Below, piece by piece: positions 36,038 through 49,317 of a stretch of 64,000 nucleotides of DNA (position 1 is its first letter; the number at the start of each line of letters is the position of its first letter). Source of the stretch: Chamaecrista fasciculata (lineage: Eukaryota > Streptophyta > Magnoliopsida > Fabales > Fabaceae); NCBI GenBank assembly GCA_003254925.1, contig QANZ01001843.1, positions 136,575 through 200,574 of the forward strand. Direction: 5' to 3'. A program made the translations under genes and the position numbers. The notes beneath the pieces were generated by a model. It had not been told where the DNA came from. It searched no databases and saw only the letters and a program-made list of their open reading frames with translations.

Positions 36038-39000
36038 ATGGTGGAGCAAAGTTTAAGTGATTGGCGTATGAACCGTGGTCCATACCTGGGAGAAGTTTCG
36101 GCCCTCTGTTTTCTTCACCTTCCCTCTCATTTCTCTTCTCTTCCTTTGCTCCTCGCTGGTATTCTTTCATGGCTCTTTACACTTGATCCTTTTTTTAAGA
36201 AGTATACATATCGAAGCTACCTTCAAACTTCCTTGTTTCTTAACAACAGGTATGGGTTCCGAAATTCTTATATATGACTTGGAACTGGGAAAGATGATAA
36301 CATCCTTTACCGTGTTCGATGGGATTCGCGTTCATGGAATTACGTCTAGTGTCGTAAGTAGCACACAACAGTACTCTGCCGCTAATTTCGCCTCCAAAAT
36401 TTCTGTTTATGGGGAAAGAAGAGTTAAAGTATTTAGCTTCAACTATGATACTTCTGGATACCCAAATTCATCAGGGTCACGTCCACAAATGACACTGATT
36501 CATTTGTTGCCAAAGTTTAGTCACTGGGTTTTGGATGTTTGCTTCCTAGAGGTATTTTTCCTCCTTATACCCCCCTCCCCTCCCCAGGAATTCTAGTATT
36601 TGTTTCGAGAATAATTACGGTTTTTCTTGTTTGTATATCTTTTGCTTGCGCATGCTAGTAGGGTAACTTAACATCTTCTGACGCGGGAAGCCATTGTCTT
36701 GCGGCCATAGGATGTAGCGATAATTCTGTTCACATCTGGGACATCTCCAAGTCTATAACGATTCTGAAAGTTCAATCTCCAGGTTAGTTTCGAAAAATGA
36801 CACGTACTAAATCATCTGAACTGCCATCTGAAAACTTTGTCGGGATGGGGATCTAAGACTGGATCATACAGTTTATTTTGCTGGTTCAATGGTGAACTTC
36901 CCTCCTTATTTTAAAACTCATTTACATAGTTACATTGTTGTTCATATTAATTGCTTTTCTAATGTGCTCCATTTCCTATCCAAACATAGTTCGGTGCCTT
37001 CTGTACTCAATGCGATTGTGGGGTGACAATCTTGATGTTCTCCGTATTGCGTCTGGTACTATTTATAACGAGGTAGGAGACTGGAATGGTATTTGTTAAT
37101 GTATCTATATATGATGTAAATACTCTAGCTAATATTTCTGGTCTGTATACCTGTTGAATATCCCCTTTCCTTCTAAGAGTTCTTTCAGTATTATTAAAAA
37201 TTTGGTTTTTAACAGATAATTGTTTGGAAAGTGGGCCCTAAACATGATGCCCCTTATTCTAGAAGCGTAGCAGAAGACCAGGATCATCAGGGCATTTCAT
37301 TTTCCAATTTCTGTCAGCTAGGTAGTGAACAATATGAGGTTATTCATGTATGTAAACTTGTTGGACATGAAGGTTCAATCTTTCGTATAGCATGGTCCTC
37401 TTGTGGATCTAAACTGGTTTCTGTGTCTGATGATCGTAGGTGAGTTATTTATTTATTTATTTTTAATTTCCTATTCTTCCACTGGTATGTTCATTATGAT
37501 GATTCAACTTTTCTTTCATTGATACAGTGCACGTGTCTGGACAGTTCCTAATAAAGAGGAAGATATTTCAGGTCATGATCCTGTTGCCCTTGTCTTATTT
37601 GGTCACAGTGCTCGAGTTTGGGACTGTTCCATTTTTGATTCTGTAAGCTTACCAGTTCTTCACACTCTTTCTTAGGTTAAGTTCAATCTCTTAGGGAAAT
37701 ATCTTAAAAACAAAGACCGTCAGCTGCAGTTCAATGCTTATTTAAATTTTCATCTTTGGAGATAGTAACAGCAAATGTTTACTGATGGAGCTTAACTACC
37801 TAAATCATTATATATATATATATATATATATATACTTTTCATCTTGTTTGTTTTCCTCTTATATTTGAGAAATGTTTGTCTATTTCTCTTATATTGGATT
37901 TGATTGCATCTTGACCTGATCCTTTCAATCACCATTGACCCTTATCAGCCTAATCTCAAATTTTAATTCATATCTTTGGAATAAGTTGCAATCTAGGCCA
38001 TTATCTTTTTTCTTGCAATTTTGGTTCTATATCTTTTTCAAAAATTTCACTCCTTAGTCCCAACAACTGAATGTGGCTATACCTCTCTCGTTTCAAGTCC
38101 CATTGCGACGAGTTCAGAGCTACATGTTATTTTCGACAAGTTCTTTCTTTGTCCAATTGGAGACATCGGCAAACAAAGTCAAATTGAGCTCTGAAAGTGG
38201 ACCGCTTTTTTCATAGTCAAACGAGCAAAATTGGTCATATTTCTCTCGTTTCAAGTCAAATTGTGACGAGTTTGAAGTTACGGTTACTTTTGACGAGTCT
38301 TTTTTCTGCCCAGGTTGGACCATTAGCAAATTAGGTCAAATCGGACCCGAAAGTAGTTTTCCATAATTTTTCACTTTTTGGTTTTAGAACCACTTTCGGG
38401 CCTCATTTGTTGACAGTCCCAACTGGACAGAAAAATGACTCATGAAGAGTAACACATAGCTCCGAACTCGTCACAATCATACTTGAAAAGAGAGAGATAT
38501 GACCAACTCCAATTTTTTTACTATAAAATGAGCTGCCTACTTTTGGAGCCCAATTTGACCTTATTTGTTGACGGCTCCAACTATACAAAGAAAAGATTCG
38601 TCAAGAATAACTCGTGGCTCCGAACTTGTTGCAATTGGACTTAAAACGAGAGAGATATGACCAACTCCAATTTTTTTACTATAAAATGAGCTGCCTACTT
38701 TTGGAGCCCAATTTGACCTTATTTGTTGACGGCTCCAACTATACAAAGAAAAGATTCGTCAAGAATAACTCGTGCTCCGAACTTGTTGCAATTGGACTTA
38801 AAACGAGAGAGATATGACCAATTCAATTATTAGGACCAAGGAGTGAAACTTTTGAAAAAGATATAGGACCAAAATCGCAAGAAAAAAATATAAAGGGCTA
38901 GATTGCAACTTACCCAAAAGATAAGTTAGAGGTCAACTTACCCTGTTTGAAAAAAAAATTACATTTTCGCCTTCTTGTTTTATGGCATTTTGCTACCTAG

Positions 39001-42000
39001 AGGTCAGCTACTGCTGCCATTAGCAATGGTCTTGTCTGCTATTGTTTTTTCAAACACATCAGTCATGATCTTAACTTCATTTCTATTTCTATGCAGATGT
39101 CTATTCATCTTGAGTTCTGGGATTTAATTTTTTTCTCTTTGCTGATGGGTTTCTGTAGTTGATTGTTACTGCCAGTGAAGATTGTACTTGTCGTATATGG
39201 GGAATTGATGGTGAACAGCTTCAGATTATTAGGGAGCACATGTAAGTTGTATACATGAGTTGTTGGGCTGCCGAGAAAGAAATTACTGATTGCTGAATTT
39301 TTTGATATTTTATATCATTAATCAAACAGTCATAAATTATTTTTTAATCAAGATTCTAAATGAACTTGAACTAAAATTCTAAGGGAGATTGTCATCGGTA
39401 ATAAGTTATCTTAGGAATCCCTGGAATTCCAATTTTAGTCATTGACCATGTTGATTTATTTGCTTATTTTAAATTACGGTATCTTTTGGAGTTTTAATGA
39501 TACAATGAACTGCTTTTTTTGGCTTTGGCAGAGGAAGGGGTATATGGAGATGTTTGTTTGATCCAAACTCGTCACTCATCATTACTGCGGGGTTTGACTC
39601 TGCTATCAAAGTGCATCAACCACATACTTCCCTTTCCAGGGGCTTGGTAGCAGAAGAAGAGAGTCCTGGCCAGATTGAAATGTTCACCATTTGCATTCCT
39701 ACTGTGGTGGAGCAAATTGGACTCATGGACAGGTAGTATTATTGAGCATGATATTCTCACCTTAAACTTTCCCAAATAGTTCTAAATCTCAAATTGTTCT
39801 TGAGATGTTCTTGTCCATATTCAGTAAAATTAACCAATATCTATGTTTTGGCTTTGTTTACTCCTTCTGTGTTGCAGCAAGAGTGAATATGTTCGCTGTT
39901 TGCATTTTGCAAGTGAGGATAGTCTTTATGTTGCTACAAATCATGGTTATCTCTATCATGCTAAATTATGTGGTGATGGAGGTGCTCAGTGGACTCAACT
40001 TGTACAGGTCAGCAAAGGGGCACCGATTATCTGTATGGATTTATTGTCTAAGGACTCATTTGAAGTTGACTGTGGTGCTGAGGATTGGATTGCTGTTGGA
40101 GATGGTAGAGGAAATATGACAGTTATTGGGGTTACTAATGATGATTGTACTCCTACAGTGAGATCAAGCTTTACCTGGTCAGCTGAAATGGAGAGACAGC
40201 TCTTAGGGACCCATTGGTGCAAATCTCTAGGGTGTAGGTAATGACGTTCCCTTATCCTTCAACAATAACTTGTGAAAAGTAAACAAAGTGACATTTAGGT
40301 GTTTATCGAAGTTCACCTCACTTTTTTGTTATAGGAATTAAACTACTTCACTTGTCTTATTATTTTCACTTATATGGAAGGCGATATAGTGTTAGGATGT
40401 GTGTCAGGAAAAAAACTTCAACTTGGGGCATTTGTCTGATAAAAGCTCAAATCAGGAGTTAATATAACATTTTCATTCTTTGGTGACTTAAAAATTTTTT
40501 AGGTATGTCTTCACAGCTGATCCTAGAGGAACATTGAAACTCTGGAGATTGCCTGACTGTCCAAAGTCTAACTTTCTGAGCTCCACGAAGAGTTCTAATG
40601 TTTCTCATGTAGCGGCGTTCATGTCAAGTTATGGAATACGGATAATGTGTTTAGACGCATGCATTGAGGAAGAGGTATCACTTATTGTGCAGAGTCTGCA
40701 AACTATTTAGCTACTTGATAGTCTCTGAACTAATGGTGTTCCGTCGGAGAACTAAATATTGGAATATGGATATCAAAATTTTTGCAGGTCCTAGTGTGTG
40801 GAGATCTACGAGGTAATATGGTCCTGTTCCCTTTGGCCAAAATGCTGGTGCTGGATTTGCCTGTCATGCAAGAAGTGAAGATATCTCCAATGAATCATTT
40901 CAAAGGAGTTCATGGAATTTCAAGTGTTTCTAGTGTTTCTGTGACTCTGCTTAGTTTGAACCAAATTGAAATATGCTCGGTTAGTGAAAAACTTGAACAA
41001 TTCATCCTTCTAGTGTTAGTGTTGCAGGTTTCACTTATTTTCTCAAATGATAATTTCGATTACACTGTTAATGTTCAAACCCAGAAAGACAAACATGGGT
41101 GTCTTCTACATTGATTCCATTTCATAACTTCTATTAATATTTTTATTCAGACAGGAGCAGACGGTTGTATATGCTATCTGGAATATGATAAAGTTCTGCA
41201 GAATTTGCAATTTACAGGGATGAAACAAGTAAAAGAGTTGAGTCTAATTGAGTATGTTTCTATGGATAATAATTCTGTTGATGCATTGTCAAGGAGCTAT
41301 GCGGCTGGTTTTGCATCAGTAGATTTCATAGTTTGGAACTTAACCAGTGAGACCAAGGCATTTTCCTGCTTCCCTTAATCCTCCTTTGAAGCAGCTGTTA
41401 GTTAATGTTTCTCTATTTCTTTGTAACGCCTATTATACTCCTGATGTTTATACATTCATTGGTAGCAGGTTCTGAAAGTTCCATGTGGTGGATGGCGGCG
41501 TCCTCATTCTTATTATCTCGGTGACATACCTGAGATGAAGAACTGCTTTGCCTTTGTCAAGGTTTGTTTTCCGGTTCTAACTCTTGACTCTTGTGCAAGT
41601 TTTACCAAGCAAGCAATTTACATGTCTTTTAGTTGTCTCTTTACAAAGATGCACAGTATCTGCTTGTTAGATATTGATAGAGGTTATGTCCTTTTTCGAA
41701 ATCTCTGCAAGAGATTATTAATTATAGCTCATTTTATGGTTCAAATTGCTGATTGACGTTGAATATGAGATCTGTAAAACTCTTATGTTGTCATTGGTTG
41801 AGCCTGGTAAGGAAGGATGTGAAGTTAAAGACCACATGAATCTTATTATTTTCTTGATATTATGCTTAGTTTTTAGATTTCAATGTTTTGCCAAATATTT
41901 CTGTGGGGATCTGAAAGGAATGTTTGCCAGATTGTTTAGCTTCCCCTGTAGTTTTGCTTTTACTTTAGTACGGAAACTTCATTTTTAATCATAACTTCGT

Positions 42001-45000
42001 TCCTTTTATCCAATCCAGACTCTAGAACTTATCAAATTTTATTACTTATTTTGCATTGTCAATCATCCATTGAAAAACAAACTAGTTACTATGTCCATAT
42101 CCAAATATTGTCAATTATTCCAGGATGAAATGATATATATCCATAAACATTGGATTCATGATCGAGACTGGAAGATATACCCTCAGAGTTTGCATATGCA
42201 ATTTCATGGCAGAGAAATGCATTCCTTGTGCTTTATCTCCGAAGGCGTACACCTTGGAATTAATAATAAGAATAACTTATTTTCTAACTCGAGTTTGATT
42301 GCAACTGGTTGTGAAGATGGAACAGTTAGGCTGACCTGGTAAGACCATCATTATGTGCTGTCTGAAGAACTCACTTAAGTACCACATTACCACATAATGT
42401 GCCGCATGCTGATTTTGGTTTTGGTGTGTTTGACATTAGGTACTCTCCAGGTATTGAAAACTGGTCCATATCCAAATTGCTTGGGGAACATGTCGGTGGA
42501 TCAGCTGTAAGATCAATATGCTGTGTGCCCAAGCAACACATAATTTCTTCATATACAACCAATTTATGTAATGGGAGGGGCGAACTGGATGCTGCTATTG
42601 AGGACAAAGACAATCCAATTTTACTGATTTCAGTTGGTGCAAAGCGGGTCTTGACTTCTTGGATACTGAAAAATAGACGGCTTGAGAACAAGAAAGCCAT
42701 TCTTGTTGATCAGCAATATAATTCAAGAGATAACAATCAGCTTCTGTCAACTTTGTCTTCTTCAATAACATTTCAGTGGCTTTCAACTGATATGCCAGCC
42801 AAATATGCTAGTACACACAAAATTCCAGAAAATGATGTGAAGAAAGTAGTTGAGAGCAGTGAAAATGCTTCTACAAAAATTGATGCTAGATCTGAATCAC
42901 CGATGCCTGAAAGGGGAATGGACTTTATAAGAGAAAAACATGAGGATGACTGGAGGTATCTTGCAGTCACTGCTTTTCATGTTAAATGTGCTGGTTCCAG
43001 GTGAGATGAGACAACCATTATTTTCCTTCGAGTGTTATGTTTGATTAAAACTGAAACTTACGTTAGATTTGGTGTGCTTTTCAGCATATCTATCTGTTTT
43101 GTTGTTGTTGCTTGTTCAGATGCCACACTTTCTTTACGGGCTTTGATTTTGCCGTTTCGCTTATGGTATCTACAGTTATACCTGTCAAATTCTATTATGA
43201 TTTTTTTCCTTTGAATTCTTGTAATCTTCCCTGCTGTTATTCATGGGTTCATTCCCTTTTTACATGATGACAGGTTTGATGTTGCTATGCTAGTTCCTTT
43301 ATCTGCACCAGTTTTGTCATTGCAGCACATCATTTTCCCCATATGTAAGCCTTCCGAAGGTTAGTTTTCCATGTCAGTCTTGAATTAGTGACTTCCTCAG
43401 TCCCCCCCCCCCTTTTTTTAAGTAGTGGTTTGTTTAAGTGGTGGGTCGTTACATATATATATATACACACATTTTATAACAGTGGCCCCTTAGACACACA
43501 CACACACACATAGATATACATTATATAAAAAACTGATATCTCTGCAATATTGGTTAGGATTAGTTAATTTTTTCACTTTCTTTTTCCTTATTATTTTTCT
43601 ATTCTATATAATATTATCTTCTTTTAAATATTAATAAAAATTATTTATATTTTCAAGAATTTATTACTTTTAATAGATAAATTTTTTATAACAATTAGTT
43701 CTTAATTTTATTTTAATTATATTTTGAGTGTTCTTAATTTTAATTTTAATTTGTTTATTTATAGATTTTTTTTCTAAAATGTATTATTTATTTGACTTGA
43801 GATTTGTATTATTGTATAGACAATAGATTATAATGTCTAGAAAAGACATTATTGACTCATTTTTTAAGAAAAAAAATAGAAATATTGATGTTGTAGCATC
43901 AACGAATTCAAATTCTGATTCAATAACTCATAATGATGATGTTGAATATTAGACATATTTTTATATATTTATATTTTTTAAAAAATTATTTAAATTTTTA
44001 TATTTAATAGGCCAAAGTCCTATTCTGGTCCCTCATGTTTGCTCAAGTTTCTNAACTATTCTTGTAATGGCACATACCATTTTTATGGCTGACTCAAAAT
44101 GTTTATGGTGTAGTCAATACTGGTAATAATTGACCATGACAAAAGACTTGATGCTTGTGATACACCAGCTCAAGAAAGCCTTAGTTTAAAGATCACTTTG
44201 TCTGAAAGACCCTATTAAAAATGATTCTTAGGATCATTAGTTGTTATCTTTATCTCTTACCTCAGCTATTCTCATACTTTTAGTTCAAACGGTATTTCAC
44301 TTTCTGGTTCATAGATCATGTCACTGTCATAGGCTATATTTGGGCTTGGTTTTTAAATGTTATGTTTTATTCTCTTGGTTTAGTGGTATTCATCCAACCT
44401 ATAATCTTCTTTTTACAGATAAGATTCGTGTTGGAAATGTTTATATTGTGATTAGTGGGTCTACTGATGGGAGTGTTGCCTTTTGGGACCTAACTGGCAG
44501 TATAGAAGCTTTCATACAGCGGGTTTCAGCTCTTAATATAGAGAAGTGCTTTGACTGTCAAAAACGTCCACGCACAGGACGAGGAAGTCAGGGTGGGAGA
44601 TGGTGGAGATCTTTAAGTAATAGTGTATCAAAGAAAAGACAAGACGGTAGTTTAGTCGGCTTAAAAGCTGGAGATGAAACTGATGACACCAATTATTCCC
44701 TGCATGCGACCTCTTCAATACCAAAAGATTCTGAAAACAGGAAAATGACTTTTTCTCGATCCATGCATACATCTTCCTTTGAGTCAGAAACCAGCCGTGA
44801 TAATTCATCATTGGAAATTTGTGAAATACAGCCTTTACATCTTTTTCACGAAATTCATCAGTCTGGTGTCAATTGTCTCCATGTTTCCGAGTTAAAGTCT
44901 GGCCAAAGCAGCTATAATTGTCATGTTTACAGTATTATTAGTGGGGGTGACGATCAAGCACTTAACCATCTTTTAATTCAATTATCATTTAATTCAACGA

Positions 45001-45775
45001 ATGTAGATGAGATAATAAACTTGGTGTCTGAACCTGAGCATCACAAAGACATCCATTGTCACAGCTCAGGCATGAAATATGGGATTAGATTCTTACATTG
45101 TGAAAAGATCCCCTCAGCCCACAGCTCTGCTGTGAAAGGTACCATATCTAACTTTGCTTCTCTCTCACCCTTTTGGCATTATGTATGTAAAGAGTAGGTA
45201 AATTAGTACTTAGCCTTGAATTCCCTTCATAGCTGTTCTGTTTTGTTTGTGATAATATTTGGTCTGTTGCAGATTTGCCAAAAAGTTGTCCTTTTGCTTG
45301 TAATATTATATAGATAATGAAAAACTTACGGATCAAGGAAAGCATATGCACGTGGACCATTTCACTGAATTGAAGCCAATATATAGCACTACATGTGGAC
45401 ATTTACTCTTCCTGTGTTTATTTTAAAGAAACTTGACTATTGATGAATCACAATGTCATTTTATGAAGGTGTCTGGACGGACGGTTCTTGGGTATTTTCT
45501 ACTGGACTTGATCAGCGTGTCAGATGCTGGCATCTGATTGAGAATAAATTAACTGAGCATGGACATATTGTAGTTAGTGTGCCAGAGCCTGAAGCATTAA
45601 GTGCTAGATCTTGTGGCAGGTGAATGTTGACTAAAGAAAGCATGAAAAAGTTGGATGATGATGGGCATATCAATTATTCTTTTACTTAAATGTTGCTTCT
45701 ATCTTATGCAGGAACTCCTATCAGATTGCTGTTGCTGGCAGAGGGATGCAAATAGTTGAGTTTTCAGCAGTCTGA
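36038..45775 (+). CDS. WDR6: WD40-repeat protein, WDR6/Trm734-like
   Basis: A 1356-residue WD40 protein. Yeast Trm734 and animal WDR6 partner the Trm7/FTSJ1 methyltransferase to 2'-O-methylate tRNA position 34. Nineteen exons: 36038-36158, 36250-36551, 36662-36782, 36990-37072, 37216-37439, 37528-37642, 39159-39241, 39532-39732, 39878-40237, 40503-40674, 40788-40979, 41151-41357, 41469-41561, 42124-42338, 42440-43000, 43274-43359, 44419-45138, 45469-45619 and 45712-45775. The frame is open throughout. WD-type strands are spread along the protein: SVHIWDIS, IVWKVG, ARVWTV, CRIWGI, TLKLWRL, VAFWDL and VRCWHL. The N-terminus (RGPYLGEVSALCFL) and GVHGIxS segment fit the WDR6 layout. Intron 12 needs a GC donor (CCAAG|GCATTT). 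Intron 6 carries a foldback element and intron 16 a hAT fragment plus an N (44053). The orthologue call rests on overall architecture. Function in this plant is inferred. Confidence 0.85.
37979..38925. mobile_element. Foldback element inside intron 6 of the WDR6-like gene
   Basis: The left end reads ATAAGTTGCAATCTAGG and the right end CTAGATTGCAACTTA, with about 80 bp of arms including TATATCTTTTTCAAAA and its mirror. The core repeats the CTCTCGTTTCAAG / GACGAGTT module several times in both orientations. A 158 bp unit is tandemly duplicated at 38504-38820. It accounts for most of the long intron. There is no coding capacity: the two identical-looking open frames here come from the duplication. 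Confidence 0.8.
38504..38820. repeat. Tandem duplication, 158 bp unit, two copies
   Basis: CAACTCCAATTTTTTTACTA begins at 38504 and again at 38662. The units are nearly identical, differing by one base near CTCGTG(G)CTCC. Such similarity implies a recent duplication relative to the eroded arms. Confidence 0.9.
43833..43952 (+). pseudogene. N-terminal fragment of a hAT transposase-like (ZMYM1/TTF-type) protein
   Basis: Within intron 16 of the WDR6-like gene, an open frame starts MSRKDIIDSFFKKKNRNIDV and ends at TAG after 39 codons. The start resembles plant hAT-derived zinc-finger MYM-type proteins, whose N-termini read close to M-S-x-K-x-x-x-D-S-F-F-K-K. No downstream transposase domain is visible. 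The AT-rich intron around it (43440-44050) and the N at 44053 suggest a decayed insertion. Confidence 0.4.
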
Positions 45776-47038
45776 CCCGTGACTGATAACTTGTGGATAA
45801 TGTAGTGATTATAATCTTGCATCAAATATAGAAGTGCAATTTTCCCAACCTTTGCCATATAATCTTGGCTGCCGCATGTGCCTGAATGTATTGGTGCTGA
45901 GTGTGGCTGTTCATTTTATATATGTTGGGAGTTCGGAATCTGCAATTTGATTTGATAGGCATGTTATCTAAATGATGACGATTTTGGATTACCTGTTCTG
46001 ACATACATGGACAAATATTTGTGGAAAATGACTTTTCTTAGGTTAGGTTAACAAATAATCATAAAATCCATCTTGTTCCTAATTTAAACACTAGTCCCAA
46101 TCAATTACACTTGATCTTTCCATTGCTGATTTCGACTAGTGCAACAGGCATCAAGAGTTCAAGACCTGTTGGGCAAGTTACAATTACTAATAATATGAGC
46201 AACCGAGTGACAATAATGGTTTCATACGGAACCAAATAGTATTCGAGACAAAAAAAAATTAATAGTATTTGGGACAGATGAGAGCAAATAAATCTTTATA
46301 TGAAAATGGTAAAATGCTGAATCATTTCTCCAGGTTTCAAACGCTATAATGAATCTCATGAAAATGCTTATGTTGCTGTACTATTTTTCATTTTTTAAGT
46401 AGATTTTCTTTTGGTTTCTTTGGGACGATGACTACTCTTGACGCAGAAGGCAGTTGCCACTTGCCATATATTGTGTTAAATGATCATTATATGTTTTTTT
46501 TTTCTAAGAGATTAAATTTATAATCTTCACACCAACCAACTCCACTCGTTATTTTTCCCTTTAAATTTTGTCAGTCCGAATAAATATGGAGGAATTTTAT
46601 GTATAAAAGACAATGCAACTAGGCTTGCATCTATTATTAGAATAATTTTTCCGGAAAAATAACGTGCTCGCTCGTGTGTTTGACACAAACCCCACCAATC
46701 TTGTGTATGGATTTGCTTTTGTGAATTCAATGCCCCATCTAGTTCAACCTGTCATAAATAAGTAGTTACTATGACTCGCATATGACTAAACAAATATATT
46801 TGCTCCACCATCTCTCTCCAAACTTGTAAAAAAGAAATAGTTGTGCTAACTTGTATGTTAGTCATTGATAATTCAATATCAATCCACGTTTTCGCATTTA
46901 TGGCGATCCGAGCACACATAGTTTTCTAGCCATGAACCATGTTGTATTCTGAAACTCTCCACCTCACTATAATAATAGTCATGGTGATGGAGGTGCAAAT
47001 CTTACATTAGAAACAATCGCGTTCATTCTCGAGAAATT
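45776..47038. other. Spacer after the WDR6-like gene
   Basis: It begins with the WDR6 3' UTR and is otherwise AT-rich and non-coding. I see no RNA gene or confident repeat. Confidence 0.5.
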
Positions 47039-47226
47039 GGATCAGTTAAAGTTAATTTTAGGTAAAGTTTATAAAGTTTTAATATAATATTATTAAGTAC
47101 AAATAAATATGAAGAAAAGTGAGATACCAATACAACATAGTAGGGTCAAATATATTTTTTTGACTAGAGTAGAGTCAAATATATTATTATATTAAAACTT
47201 TATAAAAAATTAACTTTAATTGATCC
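47039..47226. mobile_element. MITE of 188 bp with long terminal inverted repeats
   Basis: The left arm GGATCAGTTAAAGTTAATTT and the right arm AAATTAACTTTAATTGATCC are near-perfect mirrors. They continue inward as AAAGTTTTAATATAATAT and its complement, pairing over about 55 bp per side. It is non-coding. Confidence 0.8.
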
Positions 47227-49317
47227 ATCCTCCTGCGTTTCCTTTGCATAGTTTTCTGTACAAATTAATGTCATGGCAAGGTGTTCAAAAACTGAGGCAA
47301 TTAAATAATTCTCAAAATTATGTGTAACAAATTATTTTTTATCGGGATATATTGCAGTCTTATTAAATATTAAGTTGACTTGTCGAATTCAAGATATATA
47401 TTAAACAGTGTCGGCCAAGTGCAGATATAACTAAACTAACATGATCAAAGTGGGATAAAGTGATAAACACCCGTTATATATGCACAATTACACATGCATT
47501 GACCTACATATTGACTATAGTAACAGGTAGAGATTTTTGTTGTATAAATAAATAACTAAAAGATCCAAAGAAACCACCATGCATCTCTTTTTTCTGTATG
47601 CGTTCGTTCGTCCTCAGCATTTAGAATTATTCTTTGATCAAAAAGGAAGAGACAGATCAAATTATTTAATTAATGTTTGTATTCGAAAGTAACCTATCGT
47701 TGCCAAGCGAAAGTAAAAGAAATCACTGGAATTCTCAAAATAAAGGTGTGCGAAATCTTTTATTTTTTTTATTTTTTTAGTTGTCTGCTCGGTATCCGAG
47801 GCCACTCCTTAACTAATCCGGACTCAACCCAGGTCGCGCACCTGACTATGGTGGGTAAGTCTCCCACAAGGGTAACTGCATTCACAAAGACTCGAACACA
47901 GGACTTTATTCGAAATCTTAATAGTTTTATGAATCATCTTAAAATAAGATATTTTGTCGCTAAGATATGAAATAGATAACGTTCGCGTTAACGTAGCCAA
48001 TGAACTTACATCATCATCACTTATATTTCAGATTTAAATATTTTACAGCATATGCCTTAAAATTCTGGCACTATATATATTAATATAATCCTTAATACCT
48101 CATACCTCAGCCCTCAGCTCATAAACTTTCATTTTTGTAAAATTAGAAGTACAATTAATTCATTCTAAACACCACATCCGCAATGCTCAAGGAAGAAAAA
48201 TAGGGTCATCATAAATCATAAAATAATTTTGAGATTTGACACCCACAGAATTGAACAGATGATTGAGCAGGCATGAGACACGTGGCTGCTTCCTATTCGC
48301 GAAGATGCTTAAGTTGTGGACAAGTGACCACACCGTCACCAACCGCGTAGAACCGACACGTGGCAGTCCACGCAAGCTGACCAAACAGGCAAACACGATA
48401 ACAATTCCACATACAGAAGTGTGAGCCTGTGAGGGGAAACCAACCTGCTAAGTGCTCACCTTCTTTTTCTCTATTAGTTGTTGCCACGTTACATAGCTTT
48501 GACACGTCATTACATGTAGATTTACACTGGATATATAAATAGAATGTTCAGTGCCTTTAATTTTAAAATTTTATATTTCTAGTTTAAATATAAATAGCAC
48601 AAAAAAAATTACATATTTTTTAAAAATATATTAATATAACCAAATTTTTTATTACTTTTTTTGTTATTTTCATGATTTATTTTACCTTTTAATTTTTTAA
48701 AGTGCACTAATTACTAAACCTTCTAATATAATGATGATATAGAAATTATTTTATTATTCAAAACATTAACACTATTTAATTAGTATTATTATGGTTCTTA
48801 AGTAAAGTTAAGTGTCATTAAAAAAGCATTAATATCATTACCAAAAAAAAAGCATTAATATTATTTTAAATCTAATAAATTAAATATTAATATTATCATG
48901 AGAATTGCATCCTCATTTCATGACTCATCGCACGAAAAGGTTATTGGTCACTCTTCACTACCTGCTTTTTCTATATCATCATTATATTTTCCCACAATAA
49001 TATATATAACCAATAATCAGCACTAAAACTAAGAACTTGGTCCAGGTTCAAGATAAACCGTTTTTAATGCTCTAAATTGGTATTAATAATATTTTTAAGA
49101 AAGTAACCAAACTTAGAATGAAAATTATACGGAATGGTTATTACTTTACTTATTAGGGAGAAAACAAAAAAGAAAATGCGCGTAATTATTTAGGAAGAGA
49201 TCTCATTAAGGCAGCATTTAAACCTGCATATGCATATCTGATATGACAGAAGGCAATGAGATGTACCCGCGTGGTGTTAGTGTTACCGACACGCACCGTT
49301 CCAATTCCATTTCTTTT
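47227..49317. other. AT-rich spacer
   Basis: There is no gene that I can support. Near 47780-47900 a GC-richer patch with ACTCGAACACAGGAC-type sequence looks like an old repeat. At 48280-48500 several ACACGTGGC / GACACGTGG / GCCACGTT strings cluster, G-box or ABRE-like, but no gene is close enough to assign them to. Confidence 0.45.

Noticed and set aside
38403-38746. Two near-identical 61-codon minus-strand frames
   Set aside because: They arise from a 158 bp tandem duplication inside a foldback element and are not a gene family.
41746-41988. 80-codon frame in intron 13 of the WDR6-like gene
   Set aside because: The exon frame joins cleanly over the intron, and the peptide has no WD40 character.
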